Below are positions 48,301-63,300 of a stretch of DNA of 64,000 nucleotides, piece by piece. Below the pieces are notes generated by a model. The model did not search any database. It was not told the DNA's origin and saw nothing but the letters and a program-made list of their open reading frames with translations. Where the stretch lies: contig CAJNDS010000471.1 in assembly GCA_905221605.1 (NCBI GenBank), positions 64,001 through 128,000 on the forward strand. Direction: 5' to 3'. The DNA is from Symbiodinium natans. Its lineage: Eukaryota > Sar > Dinophyceae > Suessiales > Symbiodiniaceae. The position numbers and the translations under genes were made by a program. Position 1 is the stretch's first letter, and each line of letters begins with the position of its first letter.

Positions 48301-51300
48301 TGTTTCACCTGAGAAGCAGTTCTCAGCGTGCATTGCCTTGCCAAGCTATGCCTTTGAACGTTAAAAAAGAACGAAATAAAAAAAAACACACGCACTGAGT
48401 AAGAACCGCGCCGACCGAGAGCGTTCTTGCATTCCTTCGTTCTGCGCTGAAGGTTGCTGAAGCTTTGACGGCATGACACGACTGTTGCTCCTAGTGTGCC
48501 TGAACTCAAAGAGGGCCGGCGACGATGCAGGACGTCTTGCTGCAAAATGACTGTTTGCTTTCTTGTCTGGTATGAAATCGCTTGCCCCCCGGTGGGCAGG
48601 TCGATCGTTTCACCCGGTCATTGCTTGGATTGCCTCTCCGCTCCGTGGAACCTCAAGAACAGTTCCTGTGCCAACACATGGTCATAGACAAGTGGGATGC
48701 GACGGTGTACGCCGAAGTGGATTGGAACCCGGAAGGCGAGCAAGATCACTCGCGACCGTGTTATGCACAGCCGTGATCTATAGCCATGGACAGAGCACGC
48801 AGCATGGACAAAAATGGAATTGGATCGGCCCCATTCATGTGACAAGTGCACATGTTTTCGCTGCTGCTCCTCACGTGACTTTCTTTGCACAAACCTTGCT
48901 TTGGAACCAACATTTGTTTTAAGGTGCTCATCCCAGCGTTGCCACCGCGAGGTGACGCGTACGTCCTGCCGGGATGATGGCATCACATATGGGTTGCTGC
49001 ATGTCTACATGTGCCGGAATCAGCACAACTACAAGTGGCAAACTCAGGGGTCTGCTGCGAAACCTTTTTGTTTGTCGTTGAAGTTGGTATACGAAGCATT
49101 CTCGGTAGGGTTGGGCATGGAAACCCAGCACGACAAGTCAACGCGAATAATCACAAAATCGCCGGGGAGCCTTAAAACCAACACTTCACGGTCTCATAAT
49201 TGCGGGGGTGATACCTGCTAAGTACTGCGGGCACTGTGCACGTCAATGACTCCTTTCCTGTGGGTTCGAGGCCTTTCGTGTCTGTTCGATGGAGTCGGTA
49301 ATAGAAAGAGTTGATGTCTCATGTCTCCAATGTCTCCGAGCTTGGAACCATCGCAATGGTCGCTGCATGGACCCCAGGCGCTCCATCTGAGCCACCCAAA
49401 TACGTGCCAGAGGTGGTGCACGTGGTGCCAGAAAGGATATAGTCATCTGAGCTCCAGACAGTCCGAAGACGCAGTCCCTGTCTGGAACCTATGAAATCCA
49501 ACGCAATCCAAGACAAGCCGAAGAGCGTGTGCGTACATTGTCCAAGGGCTGGACACATGCGGCAGAGACTTCGCAGATACGTGTTTCCGTGCTCAGGCCG
49601 GGGGGGAACTGGCCTCAGCTCAATCGTTCCTCTGTCGTTCTTGTCTGAGCCGTGTTCTGGATTTAGCCGCAACAAGAAGGCTATCTCGGGCTTGCACCGC
49701 ATTCACTTGCAGACTTGGCCACGTGTCGCCTTTTGCATAAATCCAGAATCTGGACGAATCTACAGCAAAATACAGCCAAATACAAGCAGCAGAAGTCGAA
49801 CTCATCCAACACAGGTTGCCACGTTCGGAAGGTTGTTCCTCTGTTGCAGGAGACCGAGCAAGGTGACCAGTCCTTGCCAGCGTCTCTGCTTGACATTCTG
49901 TTCAATGTGTTTTCAGAACGTCTACATGTAAGGCTCAGCACCATGGTAGCACGATCGTGAATGCCAGGTCCAGGCATCATGCCACAAGCTTGCAGTAATT
50001 TTGGGGCTTGTACGACTCTTATCTACTGCCTGGATCCCAATAGGGCTCCTTGTACTTCACTGCACCATTGATACCGCAAGTAAGCGATGCCAGAGAATCT
50101 GGAACGATTCGGTGCTCGGCACCGGGCCGACCAGTGACTCCAGAGTCCATCTGTGCATTCTGGTGCATTGCACCTAACATGCGGGGCTATGGCTATGGAA
50201 ACGAGCCACATCACTTGGGAAGCGGCGTGTGAGTGTTGCAGGGCTGGATTGTCTCTTTGATCTCCGCATCACATTGCCTTTGCGGATCTGAGGCCAACAA
50301 CCGGACTTGCGCGTCTTGCATTCGTGAAAAAAGCGGACCTCCCATGCTTCGTAGGAACCTGAGCCGCGGAGCGTCAACATGGTGCAACTCGCTACTGGAC
50401 ACAAGCACTGCCTCCGGACCCTTTCAACTAAACACGACTTCCAACATTGAAGCACCACGCCCATTCAACGGTGAGCATTTATCTATGCTTGTGCGGGCTT
50501 TGTGCCTGAGTGATGTTGCTACGGCACCAAATATCCCAGAAGCCTAGTGCATCTTCATCGGCAAGAGCGCAACGCGCTGAAGAAAGCGCAAGCGAGCGCG
50601 CAAGCGCTCGTGCGCCTGTGCGCGCACGTCGTAGGCAGTGCCCAATAAATGCGCATTCACACTGTGCTGGTCCCATCTCTACAATGGGCTAAACAATGCT
50701 AAGCTTAGGGTTAACGCCCATTTTGGGCCTGCACCAGGCCTGCTGAGGATCGGGCTTTTACGGAGGCTTGATTCTGGCTTTGGCTTTAGGGGTTTGGGCC
50801 TGGGCCTAACACTCTCTAGGGCCTCTAGGACAGCCCTCTACGGCCTCTAGGGCCTCCGAGACCTTACGGGCCTTGAGGTTTAAGGGCTACCTTGGGCTTT
50901 ACCGGTTCAAGAGTTGCTGGGCCTGGGCTTGGTCGCCGCCATGACCCGCTTAAAAATGAAGGCCAAATGCGAAACTCACCACCTAAACGCAATGTTTCTA
51001 GAACAAAAGATCTGAATTCCCAGAAGCAAACACAATCAGATCCTCAGTGCTGCACTTTAAGGACATGTCGCTTCCGAGACCGAATGCCCCCATCCTTGGT
51101 AGGTCGGGGGAAGCTGATCTCCCGTTCACCTGACTTTTCTCATTCTTGGAAGGCGACACAAGAACGCGAGCAGTAGCTCCACGCAGCCCACTCACCCCAG
51201 ACCTTGCGCAGCTTCCATCGAAGCAGCTTCTCCAGCTTCTACAACGTTCTGTAACCGGAGGAGACTGAGCTTGCGCACGCAATCTCTCTCCTCACATTCC

Positions 51301-54300
51301 ACTTGGTTGGAACACGCCTGCAGTTTGTAGCTTCGACCAGACACACGCAAGCACAGCGATGATGATGATGATGATGATGAGAATGCCACCTGAACCTCCC
51401 CTAGTGGTTCATAACAGCCGTGTCCATCAATACCGCGTAGATCAAGAATCTGTCGGCCTCAGGAAAGAAATAGTGGAGTCAAGAACTTTCACGAGGGCAT
51501 CAAAACAGCACTTTCAACACAGACCTCGAACTGCTGCATGACATGATTCGGGTATCTAGTCTCGCCTCCGAAAATACTAAGCTGCAAGCGACGTGTACGC
51601 TGCCCGACTCCGCATGTCGTGGAGCAGAACCCCCAGGACTCCCATTCTGTCCAGGGCTTGGCCAGCACAGAATGATGAAGAACAAAACTTGGCTAAGAGC
51701 AACTGCAACCTTGGTCTACTGCACACGCCACATCAAGCCACGCAACTGTAGCAAAAAGCCACAAACCAAGGCCAATGAAAGCGGGCACAAACTGCGGGAA
51801 AGTGCTCGGGCTTTGGTTTGTGACCCATCAATGTGGGCCTCGTGATTGGGCGTGAACTTGCAGCCAGCACACAAAACACTTCTGCAAGCAGCGCTTGCTT
51901 TTATCTCGACCCGAGCTATCTCGACGGTCTCGGCCCTGTGGGATAAAGCTTTTGAGTTCTTGGCAATAGAACGAACCAACGGTCGAACGGTACAGGCAAG
52001 AACCAAGTCAAGAAAGATATCTCCGGAGGCAGGGGCCTGAAACCCGGCAGTCGTGTCCACTGCAAGACTGGCTGTTGCAGCCTGGCGCATAAAGCAACTT
52101 TGTCTTGTAGCTTAACTTACGTATCAGACTCTGTAAGACCCTTACTTATGGAACGTAATGGCATATCAAAACTGCAAATGCCAACTGGTCGGTGCATGCA
52201 GCGCAAGATTGCACCAACAAGCTTGACTAGACAGCGCACCCCAAACCCCATTCTTGGCAGATGCGCACATGCACGTGTCGAACTCAACACCTGTTGAGTG
52301 ACTTAGTCGTGACTGAATGTGGGTAGCGTAGCAAAGTCTAGAGCTGAGCCCCGCACCTTTGGTCTCTATCAGTATGCTCGGGCCTGGGGAGACAACACGT
52401 TGCTGGCGCCGCATGGGGCACATTCAAGGATACATGAGGCCCTGAGAAGGCTTGAATCTCCGTTTCCGTCGGAAGTCATCGGAATTCCATGAAACTGCCG
52501 GCGCCAATGTAGTTCAGAGAATCTCGAGCCCTGCACAGCCTTCTGCCAAACACAGCATGAGTTTCGTCACTTCATTGAGACGAGGCGTGAAGCCTTTCTG
52601 AAAAGCACGCGTGTGCACACAAACATGTACATTCGCTTCGGCTTCCTGCCGAGAAGCGTCTGACCCGGGTCTCCTTCCCCCCTGGCCCTAACTCAAAGAG
52701 AGTTTCTGACGTGGGGGGTTACCCCCCCCTCTCCCTGGCCGATCGCTTGGAGCAAACCAATGCCGTGGAGGAGCTCAAAAAGCACCATCGTCCCCACCCC
52801 CCCCTCCCCACCCAACAAGCCACGGATACTCCTGACCCAAACCTTGAAACCTCGAAACCTTGCACCCAGTGCTGGCGAAGCCTAAGTACAATCTGTACAA
52901 TCAAAAATGCTTTCAGAGGTGACTGTAACATTTCACATCCATGTCGAGCGCTGGAACCACTGCTCGCCCACCTTTTTGAGACCTCTGAGCCGACTCTGGC
53001 CGAACGTTTTGCCCTCGAGCGCGCGAGATGCCGTTGGAGGGTCTTTGCCAGCTTCTTGCTACATTTGCTACTGGCAGACTTCGAACTGACTTAGAACTGA
53101 CTTAGAACTGGCAGATGCTCAACGATTGTGCAGATATGCGTGGAAGTCATACCGCCCTCGTGGGTGCGTGCACATGAGGCTGCATTGACACACAATGTTC
53201 ACTGCCAGAGCGTCTGGCGCATGTTTGTTCAGAAGTGGCGCCAGTTGCTGCGCGACGGGTCTAGGGTTTCGGTATTAAGGGTTGGGGGTCGAAGGCTTAG
53301 TTGAGGCGTCTAAGGTTCGAAGCGAAGCCAAGACATGAAGCAACGGCACAGCCATGCTAGGAAGGCGACTCGTGGTATGTATTGAGTGCCAGGGCTAGCG
53401 GGTCGTGAAGCAGCTGAGCCAGTTGAGACTGCAACTTGCTATGGCAGCTTCCCTCAACAGTGTCACCCGGCGACGTTGAGCAGGTAGATGTTAGGTGAGA
53501 TCGTCGAACAAGCATTAAGACATGTTTAGCCAGTCGGCTTAGGGTCGCTCAGCATCTAAGACTGCGTATCACACACATTGACAGGGGCAAGCTGAGAAGC
53601 TGGCAGTCAGCCCCACCACCTGACGGCATTTTTGGAGCTATGTTTTCTGCATCCGGGCCACGCGAGATGCCCGGTGATGTTTGAGGCAGCCTGCCTGATG
53701 GATAGCGGTGGACCTGACGGCGACAGGCAGCGACCAAATGAGTCAAAGGAGTTATAGTCACAAAGCCTCCCGATGGCGGTGCGTTTGCCCACCGTCACAG
53801 GATCTGTCGCAAGCATCCTGCCAAGAGGCACCGGGCACATGTAGCTTCCTGTTTTGACATGGTGCCCATCCTGCAAAGTCATAAAATGCCAGCCTTTGCG
53901 AGGTCAGGGAGTATTTTGAAAAGATGGGGTGTTGGACATCCAAATCGCCTACGGCCCCGAAGTGATGTAAAGTTGAAGAGCGAACCCACAATAATAATAG
54001 AACGAAGCGCTTCGCATAGGCCGTCAAAAGAGCAGCCTCCCATCAACCAGGTCTATGCCTATGCTGGAACTGCATCCCCTGCAAAACTATGAAAACCGTG
54101 ACATGGTGCGGGACTTTTTCTGAACAAAATGGTCACTTCCTGACCCAAGCAAACTCAGATGCCCCAGCACCTGCTGAGGCAGAAGATAGGATAGCACCCT
54201 CCCTAAAGATGAGGGAGTGCGGGCTGCCGACGAAAGCGTGCTCATGCGAGCTGATGTTGGGGGTTCGTCTCTGGAGAGCCCCCAAAAATATTGGAGAGGC

Positions 54301-57300
54301 GGTCTGAGAGACAGACTCACTGATCACTGAGTCACCGAGTCGGGGCTGGGGCTCGGGGTCTGTGAGGAAAGGTTGGGTGCAGAGCTTCAAAAAAACGTCC
54401 AAAACACCTTTGTATTTCTGTCCCCTCTTAGATGGCGCACCCAGCCGGACCACGGCGACACGTCGCAGTCGACCCTCTCACTGTCGCACCTGAAGGACTT
54501 GGAGCATAGCACATGCACAAAGCTTCTTTCTTACATTGCCACCAAGTCAAGTCCTCAGGCTTGCACGATGCAGTTTCCAAGAGCGGCCCCGTACAAGCTT
54601 CTCCAAACACCTGACCCGGACAAAATGTGCCACGTCAAGGCTCTGCAGGTGCCAAACCCTGTAACCTTTAGAAGATTGTAGTGGCATCTAAGTGAACCAG
54701 GAAGTGGGAGCTTAGACAAGTGAAGGCATTCAATCCTGATGCAGCTGTTCTGGCTGTTTGGCCACAATGTTTGGGCTCGGGCCGATGGTAGTCTCGCGAT
54801 CGTGCGCTTTCGGGACATTTGCCCATCAAAGCCACAATGAGACCATTGCTCCCATGACCTGGACCACATTGAACCGGTAACTGCGGTAACTGCAAGGGGC
54901 GACGACGAACGGAGATGGCCACAGAGTCTTCTGCAAAGGATCCAGCCCCCACTTGCAATCCTCCTTGCCAGATGCTCTGCACGTTTCATCAGCCTCGATA
55001 CTCATGGCATGCCATGCAGTGAGATTCACGACAACTGCGACTGAGTGGAAATTGTGGACATGCATGCATGTAGCGCTTGCAACTACAGAACTTCCAAGGA
55101 CGCGTCTCCCGGACAGGGCTGTATCTCGAGGAGTGGGCCAGCCTCGGGCCACCAAGATTGACAGAAACAAGGTCAAGTGAACGGCGCTAGACGGCGCACA
55201 ATGGGCTCTAGCAGGCCGAAGAATCGGAAATGGAGGGGTAGTCTGCATCAACATGACAGGCACTCAGAGGAACAGAATAACCAACAGAACATGCAAAACT
55301 GATTTTATCTTTCACTTGCAGGTGGGTCTGCCCTTTCTTGCCTATTTTCCTTCTTGGATATTGAAATTGCCGGCATCTTGGGAAAGATGCCTGGAACAAT
55401 TGATCGGAACGAACTTTCCTACGACAGAGGACGAACATTAAGCATGTCACGAGCTGTGCCGCCAGTTGAATACGGATTTTCCGTTAACCATGTCTGCATC
55501 AACATCTGCCGAATGTCACAAACAAGATGCTGCTTGCCCTGCCTGAGCCACTTGCTCCACTTGGGCATGGGAAAGTCGCCAAGTCGGGCAAGTGGCACAT
55601 GTCGGCAACTGTACTGCCGCCAATGGGGCAACTGGGCAGAGTCAAATACATTTGCTCTTTCCGGACGACCAGCTGGGGCAAGTGGGGCAAATTCAATGAA
55701 TGGTTCCGGCTGCGCCCGCGATGCCATGTTCTGTATCTGCACATTTGCTGCAGTATAAGACTTACCCGTGACAGATGAGCCTGTCTGTGATTCCAGAAGT
55801 GGCCAATGACTCGGGAAGGCCAAAGCTTCATCCCATATTGTGTTCTGCTAAACAGATTTGCATGTCAAGGCCACCGCGTTACTGAGCGTAAATGTTTAAG
55901 GCTTGGGTAGCAGGCAAATGGTTGTGACAAGGACATCCACGTACGCTTACAGCCTATTGGATGAGAGATGCTGTTGTAGTCAAACCAATGCACTGAATCA
56001 GAAAATTCTGCTACGGTGGTTCGGCACAGATTCTCGATGTTTGGCAATGCAAAACCAGTGAGCACCGGCAAATCTGGCAAACACACTACTTCCACTGGAT
56101 GAACCAGAACCAGATGCACGGACGGCGTCACCCCCCGAAGGTACTTGAGGCAGGTCACGCGTTGAGGTCTAAATCCTGCAGCTTTCGACCGAAATCTCTC
56201 GAAGGTTTCGAACGACGGTAAGAACGACGCGCTTTTGTCGTAGAAATTTTGTCATTCCCACACATTGGCGGCCTTGTCATTTTCCAGCAAGCTTAAACCC
56301 TGCTGTGCAATATGGCTGTGCAGACACGATCTGATGTGCCGAATCAGACCTGAGCCTTGCACACATTGCTCACCGCCATGCTTGGCATGTCGATCAACCT
56401 GAGCTTTTGGCGATCGCTACGCAACAATTCTAAGAATCCTTGCGGCGGGGATGGTCCAAACTTCTGCGAGCCACCACACGTTCTCGAGTGTGCCATCCAG
56501 TCACGCATCCTCATACCGGCAGGTGACAGCGGGAAGGTCTGCAACTTTGCAAAAGCATCGATGTTGGCAAGGACTCGGCGGGTACTGCACGTCGACCAGC
56601 TACTCCAAGGTCCCAGAATGCAGTTTTGCGGAATCTGAGCACATCGAATATCATCGAATCGAGAGGATCACAGTTCTCCCGGAATTCAGATTTCAAAGAA
56701 GCGGCGCCTGCGGGCATGGTTTGGTTTGCATCATTTCCCCCGAGCACGGCCTTGGCTAATTGATGTGATCGTAAGCTAGAAGATGCCACAGGGTATTGCC
56801 ACTGCTCTCCTGAGACACCAGCGTGCCACCATTCATCGGCATCTTCACAATGTCTCTGCTGCGGTCCATTTGCAGACTGGGCAGAGTTTTTTTACTATGC
56901 CGGTATAAGAATGCACAAGCAACGTCTGACCTCACAACACCAGCCATCGTTGATGCGCACCTCGTTTCACAACAGATCTGAGATGACGAAGTCTTAATTC
57001 CAGCAGATCTTAACAGGCTAGAGGCCACTTAGGCGATCGACCCTTCCCATTCAGACCATTCGCCGAAGATGCAATCCTGTTCGAGTTGTGTTGGCATGGG
57101 GCACAGCGCCTGCACGAAAGCATTGAACACAAAAGTCTGCATCAGAGGCCTGCTCTTGCTGGCAAACCACAGGGCAGGTCTTTGTCTCGAGCGTGGGGCC
57201 TCCATGTCGACAAATGTCAAAATGTGTCAACGCCAAGGGCCGAATTTGCAGAAAGTCCCACCCTCGCATCCCTCGCCGCAGTTATTGTTGTGCTGTCTGA

Positions 57301-60300
57301 TGACACGATGTCGCTCACACAAGCCTGTCACGAAGCGGTTGAACCATGGATGTCGATGCACTGTGGAAGACGAACACTGTGGCGGAATCATGTCAGCTGT
57401 GCCCAAACATGTCGGATCGTGCCACTCACTCCACGCTGCGAATATGCAGTTCTGTGGAACACACCTTGGTGCACGAAAATGCGGCAGTATGAATGCTCAA
57501 TGACTTGGGCTCTAGTCTAGCACCAGCAAGAACCAGCTCAACTAAAGTAGCTGAAGGCTGTGAGCAGCGCGTCTGGCACTCCTCTTTGATCGGACAAGCG
57601 CTCACGTTGAGCTGCGTCCCGGCCTGACCATGACTGCGAAATCCATCGAGACAAGCGAGACACCGAGAGGATGAGCAGGGGCAAAGGCGCACGACGCTTC
57701 GTCTGATGCCATGAAGAGGAAATCGCTGGAGTAGGAAGTCAAGCCGAGGGCCTTGAATTCACGCCCCACAAGACAAAGCCCAAGCCCTAGCCCAAACACT
57801 GGGTCTGCTACTCTGTTGCGAGTCATGCTGGTGGCACCACACTTGTCACAGGACTCCGACCTGAGAGAGAGAGAGAGAGACACAGAACACTAAAGACCGC
57901 AGTGCAAGGCGACCGTCTCTGTGACAGTTCTCGCACATCACTCTACAAGAGTATTCGACAGAGTGCTGTACTCCTTCTCCTTCTTTCTCTTTCTCTTTCT
58001 CGTTCTCTTCCTCTTCCTCTTCCTCTTCCTCTTCCTCCTCCTCCTCCTCCTCCTCCTCCTCCTCCTCCTCCTCCTCCTCCTCCTCCTCCTCCTCCTCCTC
58101 CTTCTCCTTCTCCTTCTCCTTCTCCTTCTCTTTCTCTTTCTCTCTCTGACTTTCACTTCCCGGGCCATCTGGCGTTGACCAGTATGTCCAAGCACAAAAC
58201 ACAGGAGCTTCCTTGGGCAGAGAGGGCGACTCTGCGCAGAGAAGGGACACATAACGGATGCCAATTTCTTGAACGTACCAGAATGCAGCAGAATGCGGCA
58301 GTGCGGCACATTTGCTGTGACATGCTCCGGCTTCCTTGGCATCCGCTGGCTCGCATGGCCTGGGCCGAGCATGCTCAACAGCAGTCATCTGGATCTGGAT
58401 CACTGCTCAAGCCTTCCACAATGATTTGGCATCTGCTGAATGTTGCGGAAGCGAAACCTGCATATTGCGATTTCGTGCTGTAGAATCACCGAAACATGCG
58501 TGGATGGTACTTTGATCTAGCCGCTCGCAAAGGCCTCTGCCCGCCACATTTGGAGCAACTGCCCCAGTGGCTCCATGCCTGGACTTCATGTTATCTTAGC
58601 CCAGCCTCTTATGACCTGACATGGGCGTTGCATGGCTTTGACATGCTTTGACTTTAGATGGCCTTAGCATGCCTTAGGTTCCTGGGCATCCTGCTCCCCA
58701 AGTGCAGTCGTGGCAGCCGGATTCTGGACAAGGCTCCCTGCACAGCACCAGCATGAACAAAAAGTAAAGTGACTTGTTTCAGCATTGCTTTGTTCAAGAC
58801 CTCGCTAGGAACCAGGCACGCCGCATCGATCAATTTCTGCGAGATCAGCGTTGCAAGGACTCGGAAGGTCACAAGGCACATGATCTGTATGCACGTGTGA
58901 AGAAAAATGCGGCAATCTCTGACCTGTCACTCGGTCACCTACCTTCCACCAAACGCGGACGACAACACGATGTGACGAGAGCGTTCTGTTTGCCCTCCTC
59001 CACAGCTTGCCTGCTAAGGGAGAACAAATCTCAGTACCTCCAAACCTTCTGGATTGCTCTTTGACTGCTCTTTGCAACCTATTGCAACTCCTGGCAACAT
59101 AAGACATGGCAGGACACGGTGCACTCGCTCCACTCCTCCCAATCAGACATGACCTCAGTGCGGCAGCTGGCATGCAGACGGTATATGCGCATCCCCAATG
59201 TGGAGATGCAGATGCGGGATGGAGGGGAGAGGGAAACCTTTCCTTTGAAAGAAGTCGCATCCAAGACCCCTCTTGCCTCTGGAGCCTCTGCCCGTCAGTC
59301 AAACACCCGGTCACCACACCTTGCCCTCTCTTTCCATCTCTCCATCTCCCTTCTCTCTTCATCTCTCAATCTCTCTCCATCTGTTGTGATGCGTTTGCAT
59401 TGGAAGCTGGGCTGCCCCAACAAAATGGCAATCTGCCAACGTTTGGTGTCATGGTGGACGTTCACATCTTTGTGAGACGACTTGTGACACAAGTTTAGCC
59501 TACTCCAGTGCTTCCGGCTTACTTTAAGGCACTCGTACTCTCACAACATAGAAAGCCTTGAGGCGCCATGTGGTATGTGGCACCTGTCTGCCCACGTTGC
59601 TGCAAGCCTTGACTACTCTCGCTTCGGCTTTGGCTTGGCCTCTACTAGTGAAAGCACGCAAAGCGACTTGGTTAACGGTCTTGGCTCTCGTCATGGCACA
59701 CTACTTACTTCCACCTTAGCGGGACCTCCTGTTGAAGACGGTCGGGCGACTACCAGGATCAGGGTTTTGGAGAAAACGAGCAAATAACACTCCAAGACCG
59801 CTTCAAAAGTACTGAGCCACAGGAGCTGCGGACGCCCTGCGCCTGCAGGATCGGAAAACGTCAGGGCTCGACTGAAAAAGGAAAGATTTTGAAATACGGC
59901 TGCGGATGGTTCAGGACGGAGCCGGCCCTGAGGCTCAACTAGGAACCGAGCGCAATCTTGCCTCCGTCGGTTGGCGCCGCATTGGTCAGAGGGCTCCTTG
60001 GCGTCACAACATGAAGGTTGATATAACCACACGTGCTGACAAGCAGCTGATATTCCCTGATTCCTTCCGACTTCATGGATGAGATTGTGCACTTTTTGCT
60101 GCCGTAGCTCGTGCCCAACACCAGGATTGCAGGGAACGACTTCCTTGACCGTGCCATTGCAGGACCTTGGGGTCTCATGACTAAGCTCGAAAAGACAGGT
60201 TCCTGCGGCATGACTGTCACGTTACTTAAACCTGGGCCTGAGACTCTCCGCCCTGGGTGGCAAATCGTTCAATGACTCGATTTCTTTCCCGAATGCCGAA

Positions 60301-63300
60301 GCAGCTGCAACTGCAGTGCGACCTGTCAAAAAAATCTGAGCTGCAAAGCTGCTCTCGGACACACAGACAGATGTCTCCCGTAACAATGCAGTGGCACACC
60401 ACTGATTCCATGCGCCCATGACGCAGTCTTGAACGACGTTGCACTCCGGCATGTCAATGCACGCCTCTGGCTCAGGCAAACTTTGCCACGTGGCATCACG
60501 TGGCACGTTTTTGGAAATGCTTAGGTGCACGCCTTGTACTCTTCACGGAGGCCCACTGCCGGCTTCCCACAATGACTGGGCTGCACCTCCAAGAAACTGT
60601 GATTTCACAATACAAACCGTACCAAGATGTTCCAAGGCCCAGGCTGCTACGTCACGACGTCTGGATTTGTAAGCAGTTCCGCAGGTTGCAGAACCTACCG
60701 CGCGCATGTCCATGCATGCACTGCCACATGGTCCCGCCGCCATTCCAACTCCACTGCACCAAGTTGGGCACAGTCAGTCCAACCGCTCCACTGACCCCAA
60801 GCACCTTGCACATCAAGGCGGTCACAATGCTGACATTTCCAAGCTTCTGTGGCGACAGTGTGCAAAGGTTTCAAGGGCGCAGCCATCCAAGCAAGCAGCG
60901 TCGCAGGACTCTGTGTTGCAGGGCCTCAGTCCATTTGCACTTCAGCCGCAGACCTTCACTCTATCAAACCACAGATATCTGCAGATCAGCCGGTGGCGCG
61001 ATCTGGCTCTTGTCTTTGGGTAAGCACAACCTACAAAAAAATTGCCAGACAGCAAAACGACACAAACTGATTGAAAAAACATGCAGAATGTCTGATAGGA
61101 GCCACAAACCCGAATGCAGACCCGCGTCCGCGTCACATACTCCACTAACGTGCGCATGTGTTCTGTCAGTGTTCTTTCTCTCTGAAAAAACCTTTACCTG
61201 CCTGTGCGTTTTCCTTGAGAGCGGGGGACTCGGTGGCTGCCCACTCTTCTCGAGCGCACTGCCACGGGCAAAATCTGGAGTGTTGGGACCTCCGCGGGAT
61301 CCTTCAGAGGCATGTTGTCTCCAAAGGGGCCCCTATTCTTCGACTTCTTCGACGGACAAAGTGGCCTTAAGGCTTTCAGCTCATCTCCCTATAGCATTGC
61401 CTACCCACTCTCTTCATCTCTCTTCCATCCTCTTCTGGATTCTTCTGGCCTTCCACCATGCTGCGGCGCCACTGCAACATTCCTCTCTCGACCTTAGCTG
61501 ACTGTTTGTTCTGAATCAGTACACGCCTTCCTACATCTGCAACAGAACGCTAGCTGAAAGAAGCTGCTTGCACTGCACAGCCCTCGTGCACCTTTGATGG
61601 GAGCTGGCAACGAGTCGGAAGTAGCAGTGGACCAAACACGTGTGACGTTATTACGGAGCCGTTCGTTGCAATACAAGGTCCCACAATGGTCGCATCAACA
61701 TTGTAGCCGAGGTAGACCAACGTCGTGACCGGGCCTAACCCTCATAGCCATGACACGAGACACCTATGGAGTGGGCCTCACTCGTTCTGGTTGCGGCATC
61801 TCACCACAGATGGCATCTCGGATCTCATCTCACAGATGGCATCTAAGGGCCTGGCGCTTCGTCCCTCCATCGCAGGACGCGGAGCATACTGACCAGTCCC
61901 ACCACTCCTTGAACGGCCATTTGCCATGTACTGGATCCCTCTCTGCGCATCGTGCACAAAGCTTGTTCTGTCCAAACACCAAACACTCAACCGCTATCTA
62001 ATGATCCAATGCTTGCTTGCTTTTCTTCCCCGCCAAGTTTTCGGTTCTGAGTCTGCTTCGGGCACAGAAGCGTTTTCTGGCACAATTCTTGCTTGATGCT
62101 GTGCTCTCTTAGCCCGGCACACTCCACTGGCAGTCCACGACCTGCACACACTGCATGCACTGTTTGGTCGGCCGATTAATTCCTTCAACAACACGAGCAC
62201 AACCTAGCACACCAAATGAGATCCAAATAACCTCTCACAACAGCCTCGCAGGTCTGCATTTCACATTCCCGCAATTCCTGGGTGGCTCCTTCACCTGCAA
62301 ATTCCGATATCCAAGGAAATCGAAGGCAGAACATGGAATGCAGGCTAAGATTGGTGCAGCCACGCCCATCGCTTGTTGCAAACACGGCCACCTGCAAAGG
62401 TGAGAAGGAGTCTTGCGGCTTCCAAGTGAGCGACCCAAGGAACGTATGCAAATCACAGGTGCAGTAGCTCTTTGCGGCTTCTGACCATAGCTGTCGCGCT
62501 TGCGATCTTAATCTCTGTAGAGTGCATCTGCGGCCAACAGACCCAGCCCAGCCCCTCACAAGGTCCTAGCGTGCGAAGACAAAAATGTCGAGAACAGCTG
62601 AGGGGCACCACCGTTACAGTAGGGCATGAATTTCTGCCACAATGACATACTTTGCTGCCGCGTTTTGACATGTGTGCTCACGTGTTGCAACGTAGACGAA
62701 CGAGGAGCGAGTCGAAAGTCAGATGGAGATGTCTCGACAGACTAGGAATCTTGCAGCAGCAGCAGCAGCAGCAGCAGCCGCGGCGGCAGCAGCAGCAGCA
62801 GCAGCAGCAGCAGGAACCTCTGGTAGAAGCCGTAGTGTTGGCAAGCTTGGCGGCCGACGGGAATTTGTTCTTCGAAGGCCTAGGACCACCCAGCACCTGT
62901 GAATGTTACATAACTTTGTGGTTTAGCGCAGCACCCTTTCGCTACGCACCGGAGCGAGGTGCTTGTTCCGAGCCGTGATTCGGATGGCTTCATCTTTCTT
63001 CATTTGGTTCTGGCATGTCCAGCACAAGAAGGCAAACAGCAATGACGTTACGGCAGCTGGTACCTGTCAAGAGAGCAGTCGAGAGTTCACAAGTCTGCTC
63101 ATGGGGCAGCCTGCCAACTGCATGCTAGCAGCTGCTAGCAGCATGCAGAACTTATGTGAACCTATCGGAAGCTTCCTACCTTACATCAGACAGAATTCAA
63201 AAAATAAAAAAAACAAAAAACAAAACATGCTCAGCGATCTGATCAAATGTCTCGGGCCTTTCTCTTCCGCTCACGAGTGCCCTTTCCACAAGGTGCATCG

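Noticed and set aside
57846-58403. Glu-rich and Arg-rich frames suggesting a charged protein
   Set aside because: They run through a CTT/CCT microsatellite inside an intron; the real exons on either side are in other frames.
60500-61501. A 333-codon plus-strand frame
   Set aside because: It overlaps minus-strand TSP1 exons with clear motifs (60.65-60.92 kb) and shows no domain; it is a shadow frame.
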